Positions 24,959 to 33,554 of a DNA stretch of 64,000 nt are shown here, piece after piece. Location of the stretch: the NCBI RefSeq assembly GCF_002952055.1, contig NZ_CP021255.1:2426001-2490000 (forward strand). Direction: 5' to 3'. Source of the DNA: Desulfobulbus oralis (GTDB lineage Bacteria; Desulfobacterota; Desulfobulbia; Desulfobulbales; Desulfobulbaceae). How positions within the stretch are numbered: the stretch's first letter is position 1; every line of letters begins with the position of its first letter. A program made the position numbers and the translations under genes. Under the pieces are notes generated by a model, which ran no database searches, was not told the DNA's origin, and saw nothing but the letters and a program-made list of their open reading frames with translations.

Positions 24959-27430
24959 TCAGGTGTTTTCGACATCCTCAGCGCAGTGCGAACGCACCAG
25001 CACTTCTCTGGGTCTGGAGCCGTCAGCCGGCCCCACAATACCCTCACGCTCCATGAGTTCGATCATGCGGGCCGCCCGGTTGTAACCCACCCTGAGGCGC
25101 CGCTGCACCATGGAGATCGAGGCCACGCCGGTTTCCGTGACCACGGCCACGGCCTCGTCGTACTTCTCGTCGTATGCCTCGTCCTCGACTGGCGGCGCGG
25201 CCTGTTCGGGCTCTTCCTCCATGTCCTGCAGCACGCTTTCGTCGTACTCGGCCAGGCCCTGGCTCTTCAGATAGTCCACCAGGCGCTCGGTTTCCTGTTC
25301 GGAAATGAAGGCCCCGTGAATTCGCTGGAGCTTGGCCGCACCCGGCGGCAGAAAGAGCATATCGCCCATGCCCAGCAGATGTTCGGCCCCGGAGCCGTCC
25401 AGAATGGTACGGGAATCCACCTTGGAGGACACCTTGAAGGAGATGCGGGTGGGGAAATTCGCCTTGATGAGACCGGTCAGCACGTCAACCGAGGGCCGCT
25501 GCGTAGCCAGAATGATGTGCATCCCGGCGGCCCGGGCCATTTGCGCCAGCCTGGCGATGGAGGTCTCCACGTCCTTCGAGGCCACCATCATCAGATCAGC
25601 CAGTTCATCCACGATGATGACGATATAGGGCAGCGGCTCATCCGCCACATCGTTGTAGGATATGAAGGACTTGACCCGGCGCTCTTCAAGGAGGCGGTAG
25701 CGGCGCTCCATCTCGCGCACCGCCCAGAGCAGCGCCCGGCTCGCCATCTTGGCTTCCACCACCACCGGATGCAGCAGATGGGGGATGTCGTCATAGACCG
25801 AGAGCTCAATGCGCTTTGGGTCGATCATCAAAAGCCGCACTTCATCCGGCCGGGCGCGGAAGAGAATGGAGGCGATGAAGGCGTTGATGGCCACCGACTT
25901 GCCGGCGCCGGTTGCACCGGCAATGAGCAGATGCGGCATCCGGGCCAGATTCGCGACCACCGGCCGGCCCACCACGTCAAAGCCCAGGGCCAGAATCAGC
26001 TTGGAGCGGGCGCTCTGATACTCGTCGGCCAGCAGGATATCGCGCAGATACACGGTGCTGCGCACCGGGTTGGGAATTTCGATGCCGATCGCGACCTTGC
26101 CCGGAATGGAGCCGGCGACTCGAACCCGGTCCACCTTGAGCACCATCGCCAGATCGTCGGCCAGGGACACCACCCGGCTGATTTTTACGCCAGGGGCCGG
26201 CGAGAACTCGTAGGTGGTGACCACCGGGCCGGGGGAAATGCCGACCACCTCGCCCTGCACGCCAAAGGCCTGGAGCTTTTCCACCAGAATATTGCTGACC
26301 CTGTAGTAGTGCTCCTGATCCAGGCCGGTCTCGGCATGCGGATTTTCATCCAGAAGCTCGAGGGAGGGCAGGACAAAATCATCATAATTTCTGGCCGGGG
26401 CAGGTTGCGGCGGCTCCGGCCGGGCATTGACCACGGGGCGCTGCCGCACAGGCCCTGGCAGGGCGTTCCCCTCTTCGGGCCCATCCTCATCGCCCACCTC
26501 CAGCGCCTCTTCGTCGCCAGCCTCGAGGTCCCGGATCTCGGCCTTTGGCTTGACGGCAGAAGGCTCCTCATCCGCGTATGCATCGCCCAGGTCTTCGTCT
26601 TCCTCAGGCTGCCCTGCCTCAGGCTGCCGCTGGGGCTGCTCCCGAGCGGGTTCCGGCGTCCCCTTCCAGATGCCGCTCCAGGGCGCGGCCTCCCCAGCTT
26701 CCGCTTCGGCAGCAGTCTGCTGTTCGGCCGCCGCCGCGGGGGGTGCCGGCCTGCGGCAACCCAGCATCTCGGCATCTTCCGGAGACAGGGCGGGACGCCG
26801 CCTGGGCTCCGGACTGCGCCCGGAACCCGTGGGCCGCTCCGGCTCGGCCTTTGCCTGTTCCGCTCTTCCGGATGAGGCCCGCCGCCTGTTGGGCCGGCTG
26901 AAACGCAGGGCAGACAGGGAAAGGCGCATGGCCGCCATCAGGGACACGATCCCGAGCAGGACCAGCGCCATGACCGTGCCGGCCGTGCCAAGCAAGGCCG
27001 TGCAGAACTGCCAGATCAGCGCGCCCAAATAACCGCCGGGCCTGAGCGCCTGCGCCGCGCCCACGCCGGGAAAGGCCCCGAAAAGGCCCGACGAAGCCAG
27101 GGCTATGCCGCTCATGCCCGCCAGCAGATGGGGCAGCCGATGTTCGCATGTCCTGCCCCGAATCACCCGGATGGTCCGCACCACCAAAAGCGCCAGCGGC
27201 AGAAAGGCGGTCAAACCGAAAAAGGAGAGCAGATAGTGGGCGGTGTAGAAGCCCAAAACGCCGCACCAGTTGTCATGCGGCTCCTGCATATGGGACTGGG
27301 CGCCAAAAAGCGGCAGGAGGTAACTGGTCAGACTGAGCAGGAGCAGCAATGTGCAGAAAAGGAAGAGCAGCGAGGCAAGCTCGTAGCGGCGTCCCGCCCT
27401 TCCGGGCTGGCTTGAGGCCAAGGCATCCAT
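24959..27430 (-). CDS. ftsK: DNA translocase FtsK/SpoIIIE
   Basis: FtsK is a septum-localised motor that pumps chromosomal DNA and helps resolve dimers at division. With the ATG at 27430 it has 823 residues; a TTG three codons upstream is the alternative. The N-terminal 200 residues hold about four transmembrane segments (for example ASLLFLFCTLLLLLSLTSYL). A Pro/Ala/Glu-rich linker runs to about residue 350, then the RecA-like motor with Walker A LIAGATGAGKSVAINAF and Walker B YIVIIVDELADL. The C-terminal gamma winged helix (ISMVQRRLRVGYNRAARMIE) reads KOPS-type sequences in known FtsK. It is last in a long operon. Confidence 0.95.
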   Translation of the reverse strand: MDALASSQPGRAGRRYELASLLFLFCTLLLLLSLTSYLLPLFGAQSHMQEPHDNWCGVLGFYTAHYLLSFFGLTAFLPLALLVVRTIRVIRGRTCEHRLPHLLAGMSGIALASSGLFGAFPGVGAAQALRPGGYLGALIWQFCTALLGTAGTVMALVLLGIVSLMAAMRLSLSALRFSRPNRRRASSGRAEQAKAEPERPTGSGRSPEPRRRPALSPEDAEMLGCRRPAPPAAAAEQQTAAEAEAGEAAPWSGIWKGTPEPAREQPQRQPEAGQPEEDEDLGDAYADEEPSAVKPKAEIRDLEAGDEEALEVGDEDGPEEGNALPGPVRQRPVVNARPEPPQPAPARNYDDFVLPSLELLDENPHAETGLDQEHYYRVSNILVEKLQAFGVQGEVVGISPGPVVTTYEFSPAPGVKISRVVSLADDLAMVLKVDRVRVAGSIPGKVAIGIEIPNPVRSTVYLRDILLADEYQSARSKLILALGFDVVGRPVVANLARMPHLLIAGATGAGKSVAINAFIASILFRARPDEVRLLMIDPKRIELSVYDDIPHLLHPVVVEAKMASRALLWAVREMERRYRLLEERRVKSFISYNDVADEPLPYIVIIVDELADLMMVASKDVETSIARLAQMARAAGMHIILATQRPSVDVLTGLIKANFPTRISFKVSSKVDSRTILDGSGAEHLLGMGDMLFLPPGAAKLQRIHGAFISEQETERLVDYLKSQGLAEYDESVLQDMEEEPEQAAPPVEDEAYDEKYDEAVAVVTETGVASISMVQRRLRVGYNRAARMIELMEREGIVGPADGSRPREVLVRSHCAEDVENT

Positions 27431-27452
27431 ACGGAACAAGTGCGATCAGGAC

Positions 27453-27896
27453 CTAGGAAAGTGCCGGTCTGGCGCCCTGCATGCCGTCCAGAATCCCGTT
27501 GATAAAGGACACCGAAGCGGCAATGGAGTAGCGCTTGGCGATTTCCAGCGCCTCGTTGATGGCCACCTGGGCCGGCACCTCGTCACAGAAGCGCAACTCA
27601 TAGGCGGCAATGCGCAAAATGGCCCGGTCAACCATGGGCATGCGCTCCAGCCGCCAGTTGTGCGAACGGGCCGCAATCTGGGCGTCCAGCTCGGCCAGAC
27701 GCTGGCACACGCCACTGGCGAGTGTCCGGGCATAGGGCAAGGCCGCCCGGCTGCCTGGCATGCCCACGGCAAAGTGTCGGCCAAAGGCGTCAAAGGCCGC
27801 GGCCGCCTCCGCTTCCGTCATGTTCAGTCTGCCCAGCATGTCACAACTGAAGAGGAACTGGAGCGCCAGCTCGCGGGCGATGCGTCGTGGTCCCAT
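27453..27896 (-). CDS. nusB: transcription antitermination factor NusB
   Basis: NusB binds boxA RNA with S10 and supports rRNA antitermination. The 147-residue protein begins MGPRRIARELALQFLFSCDM, matching the family start. It shows the conserved MVDRAILRIAAYEL and VAINEALEIAKRYS segments, ending near FINGILDG. It lies 15 bases after ribH, the widespread ribH-nusB pairing. Confidence 0.96.
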   Translation of the reverse strand: MGPRRIARELALQFLFSCDMLGRLNMTEAEAAAAFDAFGRHFAVGMPGSRAALPYARTLASGVCQRLAELDAQIAARSHNWRLERMPMVDRAILRIAAYELRFCDEVPAQVAINEALEIAKRYSIAASVSFINGILDGMQGARPALS

Positions 27897-27911
27897 ACTG
27901 CGTCGGCAAAA

Positions 27912-28388
27912 TCAGCTGGCCGCGTCCAGGCCGTCCAACAGGTTGGCCATCTCCAGTGCCGCCACCGCCACATCCGCGCCCTTGTTGCCCGCCTTGGCAC
28001 CGGCACGCTCAATGGCCTGTTCAATGGTGTCGGTGGTGAGCACCCCAAAGAGAATCGGCACGCCGCTGGCCAGCATCACCTGGGCCACACCCTTGGCCAC
28101 CTCGCCCGCCACATAGTCGAAATGGGGGGTAGCGCCGCGAATCACCGCGCCCAGGCACAGCACGGCGTCATAGCCGCCGGATCTGGCCATCTTCTGCGCA
28201 ACCAGAGGAATCTCGAAGGCGCCGGGCACACGGGCCACCACGATGTCGTCCGGGTTCACCCCGGAACGGGTCAGGGCATCCAGTGCGCCGGCCAGGAGCT
28301 TTTCCGCAATAAAGGAATTGAAACGGGCGACCACAACTGCAATCCTGCGGCCGTCGCCCCTCAGGGCGCCTTCTATATACTTCGTCAT
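27912..28388 (-). CDS. ribH: 6,7-dimethyl-8-ribityllumazine synthase
   Basis: RibH condenses the ribitylamino pyrimidine with 3,4-dihydroxy-2-butanone 4-phosphate in the penultimate riboflavin step. The 158 residues include the substrate-binding [12 protein letters not shown] near residue 22, VPGAFEIPL near 55, and the [16 protein letters not shown] region with the catalytic histidine. [16 protein letters not shown] follows. It lies 24 bases after ribE, so the last two pathway enzymes are made together. Confidence 0.97.
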   Translation of the reverse strand: MTKYIEGALRGDGRRIAVVVARFNSFIAEKLLAGALDALTRSGVNPDDIVVARVPGAFEIPLVAQKMARSGGYDAVLCLGAVIRGATPHFDYVAGEVAKGVAQVMLASGVPILFGVLTTDTIEQAIERAGAKAGNKGADVAVAALEMANLLDGLDAAS

Positions 28389-28412
28389 TTCCGCCTCCTG
28401 GAAAACATTGTC

Positions 28413-29060
28413 TCAAAAAAAACCATGCTCGGCCAGAAAGGCCGCATCCAGCCTGCTGCCCGGCTGGTTTGTCTGCCCGGCCAGCAGTTTTTCCACATAT
28501 TTGCCGATAATGTCCACCTCTATGTTCACCGTGTCGCCCACTGTCAAAAGACCCAGCACGGTTTCCTGCAGGGTGTGGGGAATGACGGCCACGGAAAAGC
28601 CCGTCTCGGAGCAGTCGTTCACGGTCAGGCTGACGCCGCTGACGGCAATCGAACCCTTGGCCACCACATAGCGGCTCAAATGCCTGTCCAGAGCAAAGGT
28701 GAACAGGGTGAAATCGCCCAGGGCCCGGCGCTTCTGCACCCGGCCCATGCCGTCAATGTGGCCGCTCACCAGGTGCCCGCCCAACCGGTCAAGGGGCCTG
28801 AGCGCCCGCTCCAGATTGACGCGGTCGCCCACGCGCAGGCCGCCCAGACAGCTCCGGTCCAGGGTTTCCGGCGACACGTCGGCAGAGAAGCGGCGCGCCT
28901 CGATGTGCCGTGCTGTCAGGCAGACGCCGTTCACCGCGATGGATTCCCCTTCCCTGGGATCATCCAGGGAAAAGTCCGGCACCACGGTCAGCACCGCGCC
29001 GCCGCCAGCCGTGCGGCGCTCCACAATCGTACCCAGCCCCTGAACAATGCCGGTAAACAC
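28413..29060 (-). CDS. ribE: riboflavin synthase, alpha chain
   Basis: Riboflavin synthase dismutates two lumazines to riboflavin. The protein is 215 residues starting at a GTG (29060) that reads (V/M)FTGIVQGLG, the family N-terminus. It is built of two repeated lumazine-binding domains: GESIAVNGVCLTA in the first and KGSIAVSGVSLTVND in the second, about 95 residues apart. Only three bases separate it from the upstream TPR gene, so it is translated from the same polycistronic message. No FMN riboswitch lies directly upstream. Confidence 0.96.
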   Translation of the reverse strand: MFTGIVQGLGTIVERRTAGGGAVLTVVPDFSLDDPREGESIAVNGVCLTARHIEARRFSADVSPETLDRSCLGGLRVGDRVNLERALRPLDRLGGHLVSGHIDGMGRVQKRRALGDFTLFTFALDRHLSRYVVAKGSIAVSGVSLTVNDCSETGFSVAVIPHTLQETVLGLLTVGDTVNIEVDIIGKYVEKLLAGQTNQPGSRLDAAFLAEHGFF

Positions 29061-29063
29061 TTA

Positions 29064-29684
29064 TCAGTCCCGCTCCAGCGCCACGGCCTTCTGCCGCAGC
29101 TCTTCGGCCATGCGGGCATGCCTGAAATTCTGGTGGATGCCCGCTGCCGCCCGGTAGGAGTCGGCGGCCTTGGCCCGCTCGCCCTGCGCCAGATACGCCT
29201 CAGCCATATGTTCCAGCGTTTCCACCGCGCCCTTGGGATTTTTCATCAGACGGTAGTGCTCCAGCATGTCATCCAAAATCGCAAGCGCCCGGTCGAGCTG
29301 GCCCAGCTTGCGGCAGCACTGCATCATCTTCTTGTTCAGGGCGAGCTGGGAAAAGCTGTCATCCTCCTCCACGCAGATCCTGTAGGCCCGCTCGTAGTTG
29401 GCGAGCGCCATCCCATACTCTTCCCTGCCCATGCAGGCGTCACCCAGCCGGTCTGAGGCATTGGCCATGCCTGCCCGGTCGCCCCGGTCTTCATAACCGT
29501 GCATGGCGTTGTGAAAGCCCATGGCAGCCCGGGCGTAATCGCCCCGCTCCAAAAAGCCCCTGGCCTCCAGGTACTCCAGATAGACGGGATCGTCGGGATC
29601 CCTGTTCTCTTCAACCCGCCTGTCCGGCATGGGGCCAAGACTCGAAAGCGGCTGCAAATGTTCGGGCGCCTTGTTGGCTGTCAT
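29064..29684 (-). CDS. TPR-repeat protein of unknown function
   Basis: The ATG at 29684 overlaps the stop of the HEAT-repeat gene by four bases (ATGA), so the start is well fixed and implies translational coupling. The 206 residues have a disordered N-terminus with many Pro and Glu to about residue 45. At least four tetratricopeptide-like helical pairs follow, for example GFLERGDYARAAMGFHNAMH, LGDACMGREEYGMALANYER and EAYLAQGERAKAADSYRAAA. No signal peptide or membrane segment is seen. TPR proteins are scaffolds; the partner is unknown, but the adjacent HEAT protein is the obvious candidate. Confidence 0.85.
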   Translation of the reverse strand: MTANKAPEHLQPLSSLGPMPDRRVEENRDPDDPVYLEYLEARGFLERGDYARAAMGFHNAMHGYEDRGDRAGMANASDRLGDACMGREEYGMALANYERAYRICVEEDDSFSQLALNKKMMQCCRKLGQLDRALAILDDMLEHYRLMKNPKGAVETLEHMAEAYLAQGERAKAADSYRAAAGIHQNFRHARMAEELRQKAVALERD

Positions 29685-30826
29685 GATTGTTCTTCCTGAT
29701 GAATGAGTTGAAGCGCTTCTTCCGCGAGCTGCGCCACGGTAGTGGCGGTGAGGCCGCCCCTGTCCGGCACCATGACCGGCGTGGGATCGTGGGTCAGGCC
29801 CATGATCTGCAGCCCCGCCTCCCTGGCGCCGATACGGCCCAAAAGCCGCAGGGCGAGAGCGCGCAGCACCGGATCCTTGTTGGCCAGCACCGGGAACAGC
29901 GAATAAAAGGGCAAGGCGCGAATCGTGTCGGGCCGCTTGTCCGCAATTTCGGCCAGACCCCACAGCACCGCCTCCCGGGTACCGGGGTCGCCCATGTAGG
30001 GGAAAAGATGGCGGGCAAAAGCCCCGTAAATGTCCGGCCGGTTGGCAATAATGGCGCCAATGGCCTCCACCATGCCCCAGGAGGAGGAGGCGGAATCGGA
30101 GGCCGACTCGAAGAGCCGGTGCAGCAGATCCGCCACCGGGCCCGGGTCGAGGCTGGCGCCCGCGCCGCAGACCTGCCCCAGAATCCAGGCGATTTTGTAG
30201 CGCTCGCCCGCCTCCGGCGTGTAGAGCAGCCGCTGCAGGAAATGCAGGGTGCGGTGGTCGTCCAGGTAGAGGGCAACGAGCGCCTCCACGTCGCCTGCCC
30301 GCACCAGCCGCTGCACACCCGCCTTGTCGGCCCGTTTCTTCTGCCGTTTCGGATCCAGCCTGGGCGGTGGCGGCACATGCGCTCCCGCCGGCACCGCCCG
30401 CGGGGCTGTCTCCGGTTGCGCACCAGCGCCATGGGCCCTGGCAAAATGGGCCGCCAGTTCGGCCAGGCCCCTGTGCAGACGCACGAAGAACAGCACGCCA
30501 CGCACCGCACGGCCATCCAGAAAGCGCTCTGGAACAACCTGATGCGTCACCTCGTCATAGTTGTCGAGCTGGCCGGTCAGGTAGTCGTCTTCCGGCAGCA
30601 GATCCCAGGCCAGATCCCAGTTGCCGCCGCAGGCGTTGACCAGGCACTCCACCATGGCCGCGCCCACGTTGTGGCCCGTGGTCTCGGACACATACACCGC
30701 CCCGCATTCACAGCGGCCCAGGGGGAATTCCCGCATGCTCCGCTCCTGTGCATAGCCGGGCCGGCCCACGCTCATGCCGCAAAAGGGGCACCAGGGTCTG
30801 AGCGGCTGTTCCTTCGCCGTGCTCAT
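29681..30826 (-). CDS. zinc-ribbon and HEAT-repeat protein of unknown function
   Basis: This 381-residue protein has an N-terminal treble-cysteine motif, C13-PF-C16 and C39-E-C41, which looks like a small zinc ribbon. A conserved-looking segment around residues 45-125 includes GNWDLAWDLLPEDDYL. A basic, Pro/Ala-rich linker then leads into HEAT-like helical repeats from about residue 200 (YKIAWILGQVCG, SSSWGMVEAIGAIIANRPD, REAVLWGLAEIADKRPDTI). It recalls a HEAT-repeat family I remember from Desulfovibrio (DVU0298-like); that link is unverified. Both neighbours are TPR genes overlapping it by four bases at each end, so the three products may form one assembly. Function is unknown. Confidence 0.8.
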   Translation of the reverse strand: MSTAKEQPLRPWCPFCGMSVGRPGYAQERSMREFPLGRCECGAVYVSETTGHNVGAAMVECLVNACGGNWDLAWDLLPEDDYLTGQLDNYDEVTHQVVPERFLDGRAVRGVLFFVRLHRGLAELAAHFARAHGAGAQPETAPRAVPAGAHVPPPPRLDPKRQKKRADKAGVQRLVRAGDVEALVALYLDDHRTLHFLQRLLYTPEAGERYKIAWILGQVCGAGASLDPGPVADLLHRLFESASDSASSSWGMVEAIGAIIANRPDIYGAFARHLFPYMGDPGTREAVLWGLAEIADKRPDTIRALPFYSLFPVLANKDPVLRALALRLLGRIGAREAGLQIMGLTHDPTPVMVPDRGGLTATTVAQLAEEALQLIHQEEQS

Positions 30827-31458
30827 TGCAGAGCCTTGGCCTTCAATCCATCACTGAAACGGGGATCCACGCTGTAACCCAGTTCCCGCGCGCGCTCCAG
30901 ATGGTGCAGGGCCTCCTGGTATGCCCCGCTGAAGTACAGCGCCACCGCCAGATTGTTGTGCGCCATGCCCGAATCCGGGTCCAGCTCGACGGCCTGCCGG
31001 GCGGCCTGCACCGCCTTGGCGTCTTCCTGCTGCATGGTGTAGGCCGAGGCCAGATTCAGCCAGGCGGTAATCAGCCTGGGGTCGATTCTCGTGGCCTGTT
31101 CATAGCTCTCGATGGCCTCGGCCGCATGCCCCCGCTGCTGTTCGATCAGGCCGATATTCACCAGGGCCTCGGCCATGGTCGGAGAAATCTTCAGCGCCCG
31201 GCGATTCAGCTCCAGCGCCCGGTCATAGTCGCCGCGGCCAAAATAGATGGCGCCCAGATTGACGATGCTCTCCATGGACTGGGAATCAATCTCGATAGCC
31301 TTTTCCAGCTCGCGGATGGCATCTTCGCTGCGGCCTGCCCGCAGGTAGATCAGACCCAGCATGTGATGGGCCATGACATTGTCCGGCTTTTCCGCCACAA
31401 TCTTTTCCTGCTCCGCAATAACATCCTGAATATTCGATTCTTTTACTGCCTCTGCCAT
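30823..31458 (-). CDS. TPR-repeat protein of unknown function
   Basis: The 211-residue protein is almost entirely tetratricopeptide repeats. About five are visible from residue 20 on, such as AHHMLGLIYLRAGRSEDAIR, NLGAIYFGRGDYDRALELNR, NIGLIEQQRGHAAEAIESYE and NNLAVALYFSGAYQEALHHL. No signal peptide is present. The start ATG has an AAGGA site nine bases upstream. Its stop overlaps the start of the HEAT-repeat gene (ATGA). It is the first of the three unknown genes, 38 bases after ribF. Confidence 0.85.
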   Translation of the reverse strand: MAEAVKESNIQDVIAEQEKIVAEKPDNVMAHHMLGLIYLRAGRSEDAIRELEKAIEIDSQSMESIVNLGAIYFGRGDYDRALELNRRALKISPTMAEALVNIGLIEQQRGHAAEAIESYEQATRIDPRLITAWLNLASAYTMQQEDAKAVQAARQAVELDPDSGMAHNNLAVALYFSGAYQEALHHLERARELGYSVDPRFSDGLKAKALQ

Positions 31459-31496
31459 CTCGTTTTCCTTGCGGGATTTGTTTCTCTGTTGTCGCC

Positions 31497-32447
31497 TCAG
31501 ACCAGTCTGTCCCGTCCCTCTTCCCGGGCCAGCACCCGCCGGGCCACGGTGATGTCCTTTTTGATCTGCCGGACCAGGGCCTCCGCATCGTCGAACCGCC
31601 GTTCTTCCCGCAGGTGCCTGAGCAGATCGATACGCAGCGGCCTGCCGTAAATGTCGGCCTTGAACTCGAAAATATGGGTTTCCGCCACCACGGTCTTTTC
31701 ACCAAAGGTCGGATTCCTGCCGATATTGGAGATGCCGCCGTAGCGCCTGCCGTCATAGATGACCTGGGTCACGTACACGCCCCGCCTGGGGCAGAGGTCG
31801 TCCTCCAGAATGCGGAGATTGGCGGTCGGAAAGCCCAGGACCTGCCCGCCGCGCTGCCGGCCATGCTGCACCTCGCCCCGAATCTGGTAATAGCGGCCCA
31901 GAAGCGTGCGCACATCCCGCATCTTGCCCTCTGCCACCAGAGTGCGGATAACCGTGCTGGAGACCAGCCGGCCCTGCATGTAAAAGGCCGGCACCACCTC
32001 CACGCTAAAGCCCCTGGCCGCGCCCTGGGCCTCGAGAAACGCCGCATTCCCGACCCGATTCCTGCCCATGGCGTAGTCGTAACCCACCACGAGATCGGTC
32101 ATGCCGAGCCGCTCCAGAAGGATTCGGTTGACAAAGTCTTCCGCACTGGTGGCAGCCATGGCCCGGTCAAAGGGCACGATCAAGAGCTCATCCACACCCG
32201 CCCGCTCAATCAGCTCGATTTTCTGTTCCGTGCTCGAAATGAGGCGGATGCCTTTGGGGCTCAGCACCTTCAGGGGATGGGGCTCGAAGGTGACGGCAAG
32301 GCTGATGCCGCCTGCAGCCCTCGCCCGGGCGACGACCCGGGCAAAAAGCTGCTGGTGGCCCAGGTGCACGCCATCAAAGTTGCCAATGGTCACATAGATC
32401 CGGGCGGGCCGGGGAGCCAGTTGCCCGGGGCTGGTATAAATTTTCAT
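31497..32447 (-). CDS. ribF: bifunctional riboflavin kinase / FAD synthetase
   Basis: RibF phosphorylates riboflavin to FMN and adenylylates FMN to FAD. The ATG at 32447 gives 316 residues starting MKIYTSPGQLA; a longer reading adds no homology. The N-terminal nucleotidyltransferase domain has TIGNFDGVHLGHQQLF near residue 22 and VVGYDYAMGRNRVG near 120. The C-terminal kinase domain has GRQRGGQVLGFPTANLRI, then YVTQVIYDGRRYGGISNIG and ending with ETHIFEFKADIYG. It makes the cofactors needed by the flavoproteins AprA, QmoA and QmoB encoded nearby. Confidence 0.96.
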   Translation of the reverse strand: MKIYTSPGQLAPRPARIYVTIGNFDGVHLGHQQLFARVVARARAAGGISLAVTFEPHPLKVLSPKGIRLISSTEQKIELIERAGVDELLIVPFDRAMAATSAEDFVNRILLERLGMTDLVVGYDYAMGRNRVGNAAFLEAQGAARGFSVEVVPAFYMQGRLVSSTVIRTLVAEGKMRDVRTLLGRYYQIRGEVQHGRQRGGQVLGFPTANLRILEDDLCPRRGVYVTQVIYDGRRYGGISNIGRNPTFGEKTVVAETHIFEFKADIYGRPLRIDLLRHLREERRFDDAEALVRQIKKDITVARRVLAREEGRDRLV

Positions 32448-32525
32448 GCCCTGTCTGCTGCCGGAAAAATGCGGAATGCGCTTGTCCGCGTTTCTTCTAC
32501 CCTGTTTCCGGCAAAGTGGCAATAT

Positions 32526-33554
32526 TCATGCTTTGATGAATTTCCGGCACTGATAATAATCCAGATACCAGTCCACAAAGCGCTGCACACCGGTTTCTAT
32601 GGGCGTATCCGGCTGAAAACCGGTGTCGCGCACGAGTTCGCCCGCATCGGCCCAGGTGGCTGGCACATCACCCGGCTGCATGGGCAGGAAGTTCTTCTCC
32701 GCCTTGCGGCCCAGGCAGTCCTCCAGTACCTCGATGTAGCGCAGGAGCCGCTCCTTCCTGTTGTTGCCGATGTTGTAGACGCGCCAGGGGCAATAGCTGG
32801 TGGCCGGGTCGGGCGTCTGGCCGCTCCATTCGGGATTGGGCGCCGGCAACCTGTCCATCACCCGGATCACGCCTTCGACAATATCGTCTATGTAGGTGAA
32901 ATCCCTTTCCATATCGCCATTGTTGAAAACATTGATGGGCCGGCCTTCCAAAATGGCCCTGGTAAAGAGAAAGAGGGCCATGTCCGGTCTGCCCCAGGGG
33001 CCATAGACCGTAAAGAAGCGCAGCCCGGTCGCGGGCAGGCCAAAAAGGTGGCTGTAGGTATGGGCCATGAGTTCGTTCGCCTTTTTCGAGGCCGCATAGA
33101 GCGAAACCGGATGATCCACGTTGTCGTGCTCGGAAAAGGGCATCTTCGTGTTCGCGCCGTACACCGAGCTGGACGAGGCAAAGACCAGATGCCTGACCCC
33201 GGTATTGCGGCAGCCTTCCAGAATGTTGCCGAAGCCGACCAGATTGGTGTCCACATAGGCGGCCGGGTTGATCAGCGAATGGCGCACACCCGCCTGGGCC
33301 GCCAGATTGACCACCACGTCGAAGCGGCCATCTGCAAAGAGCCGGGTCATGGCCTCGCGTTTGGCCATGTCTTCCTGCACAAAGGTGAAGGCCCTGTGCG
33401 GCAGCAGCTCGGAGAGCCGGTCGCGCTTCAACTGCACCGAATAGTAGTCGTTCAGGTTGTCCAGCCCCACCACCGTCCGGCCTGCCGCGAGCAGGCGCTT
33501 GCTCAGGGCATGGCCGATAAAGCCGGCTGCGCCGGTCACCAGAATTTTCTGCAT
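32526..33554 (-). CDS. NAD-dependent epimerase, probably UDP-glucuronate 4-epimerase
   Basis: This extended short-chain dehydrogenase would interconvert UDP-glucuronate and UDP-galacturonate for surface polysaccharide. The NAD motif [19 protein letters not shown] follows the start, [16 protein letters not shown] is typical of the CapI-like group, and the catalytic Ser/Tyr-x3-Lys set is SSSSVYG and [21 protein letters not shown] and [13 protein letters not shown] complete the family pattern. I set the start at the internal ATG 33554 ([11 protein letters not shown]), with a GGGGAG site about nine bases upstream, giving 342 residues. The reading frame is open upstream into tatC, so a fused product is possible. 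Confidence 0.85.
   Translation of the reverse strand: MQKILVTGAAGFIGHALSKRLLAAGRTVVGLDNLNDYYSVQLKRDRLSELLPHRAFTFVQEDMAKREAMTRLFADGRFDVVVNLAAQAGVRHSLINPAAYVDTNLVGFGNILEGCRNTGVRHLVFASSSSVYGANTKMPFSEHDNVDHPVSLYAASKKANELMAHTYSHLFGLPATGLRFFTVYGPWGRPDMALFLFTRAILEGRPINVFNNGDMERDFTYIDDIVEGVIRVMDRLPAPNPEWSGQTPDPATSYCPWRVYNIGNNRKERLLRYIEVLEDCLGRKAEKNFLPMQPGDVPATWADAGELVRDTGFQPDTPIETGVQRFVDWYLDYYQCRKFIKA

Noticed and set aside
29061-29700. FMN riboswitch controlling ribE-ribH
   Set aside because: ribE starts three bases after a coding gene in a compact operon. No RFN-element sequence was seen before ribE or ribF.
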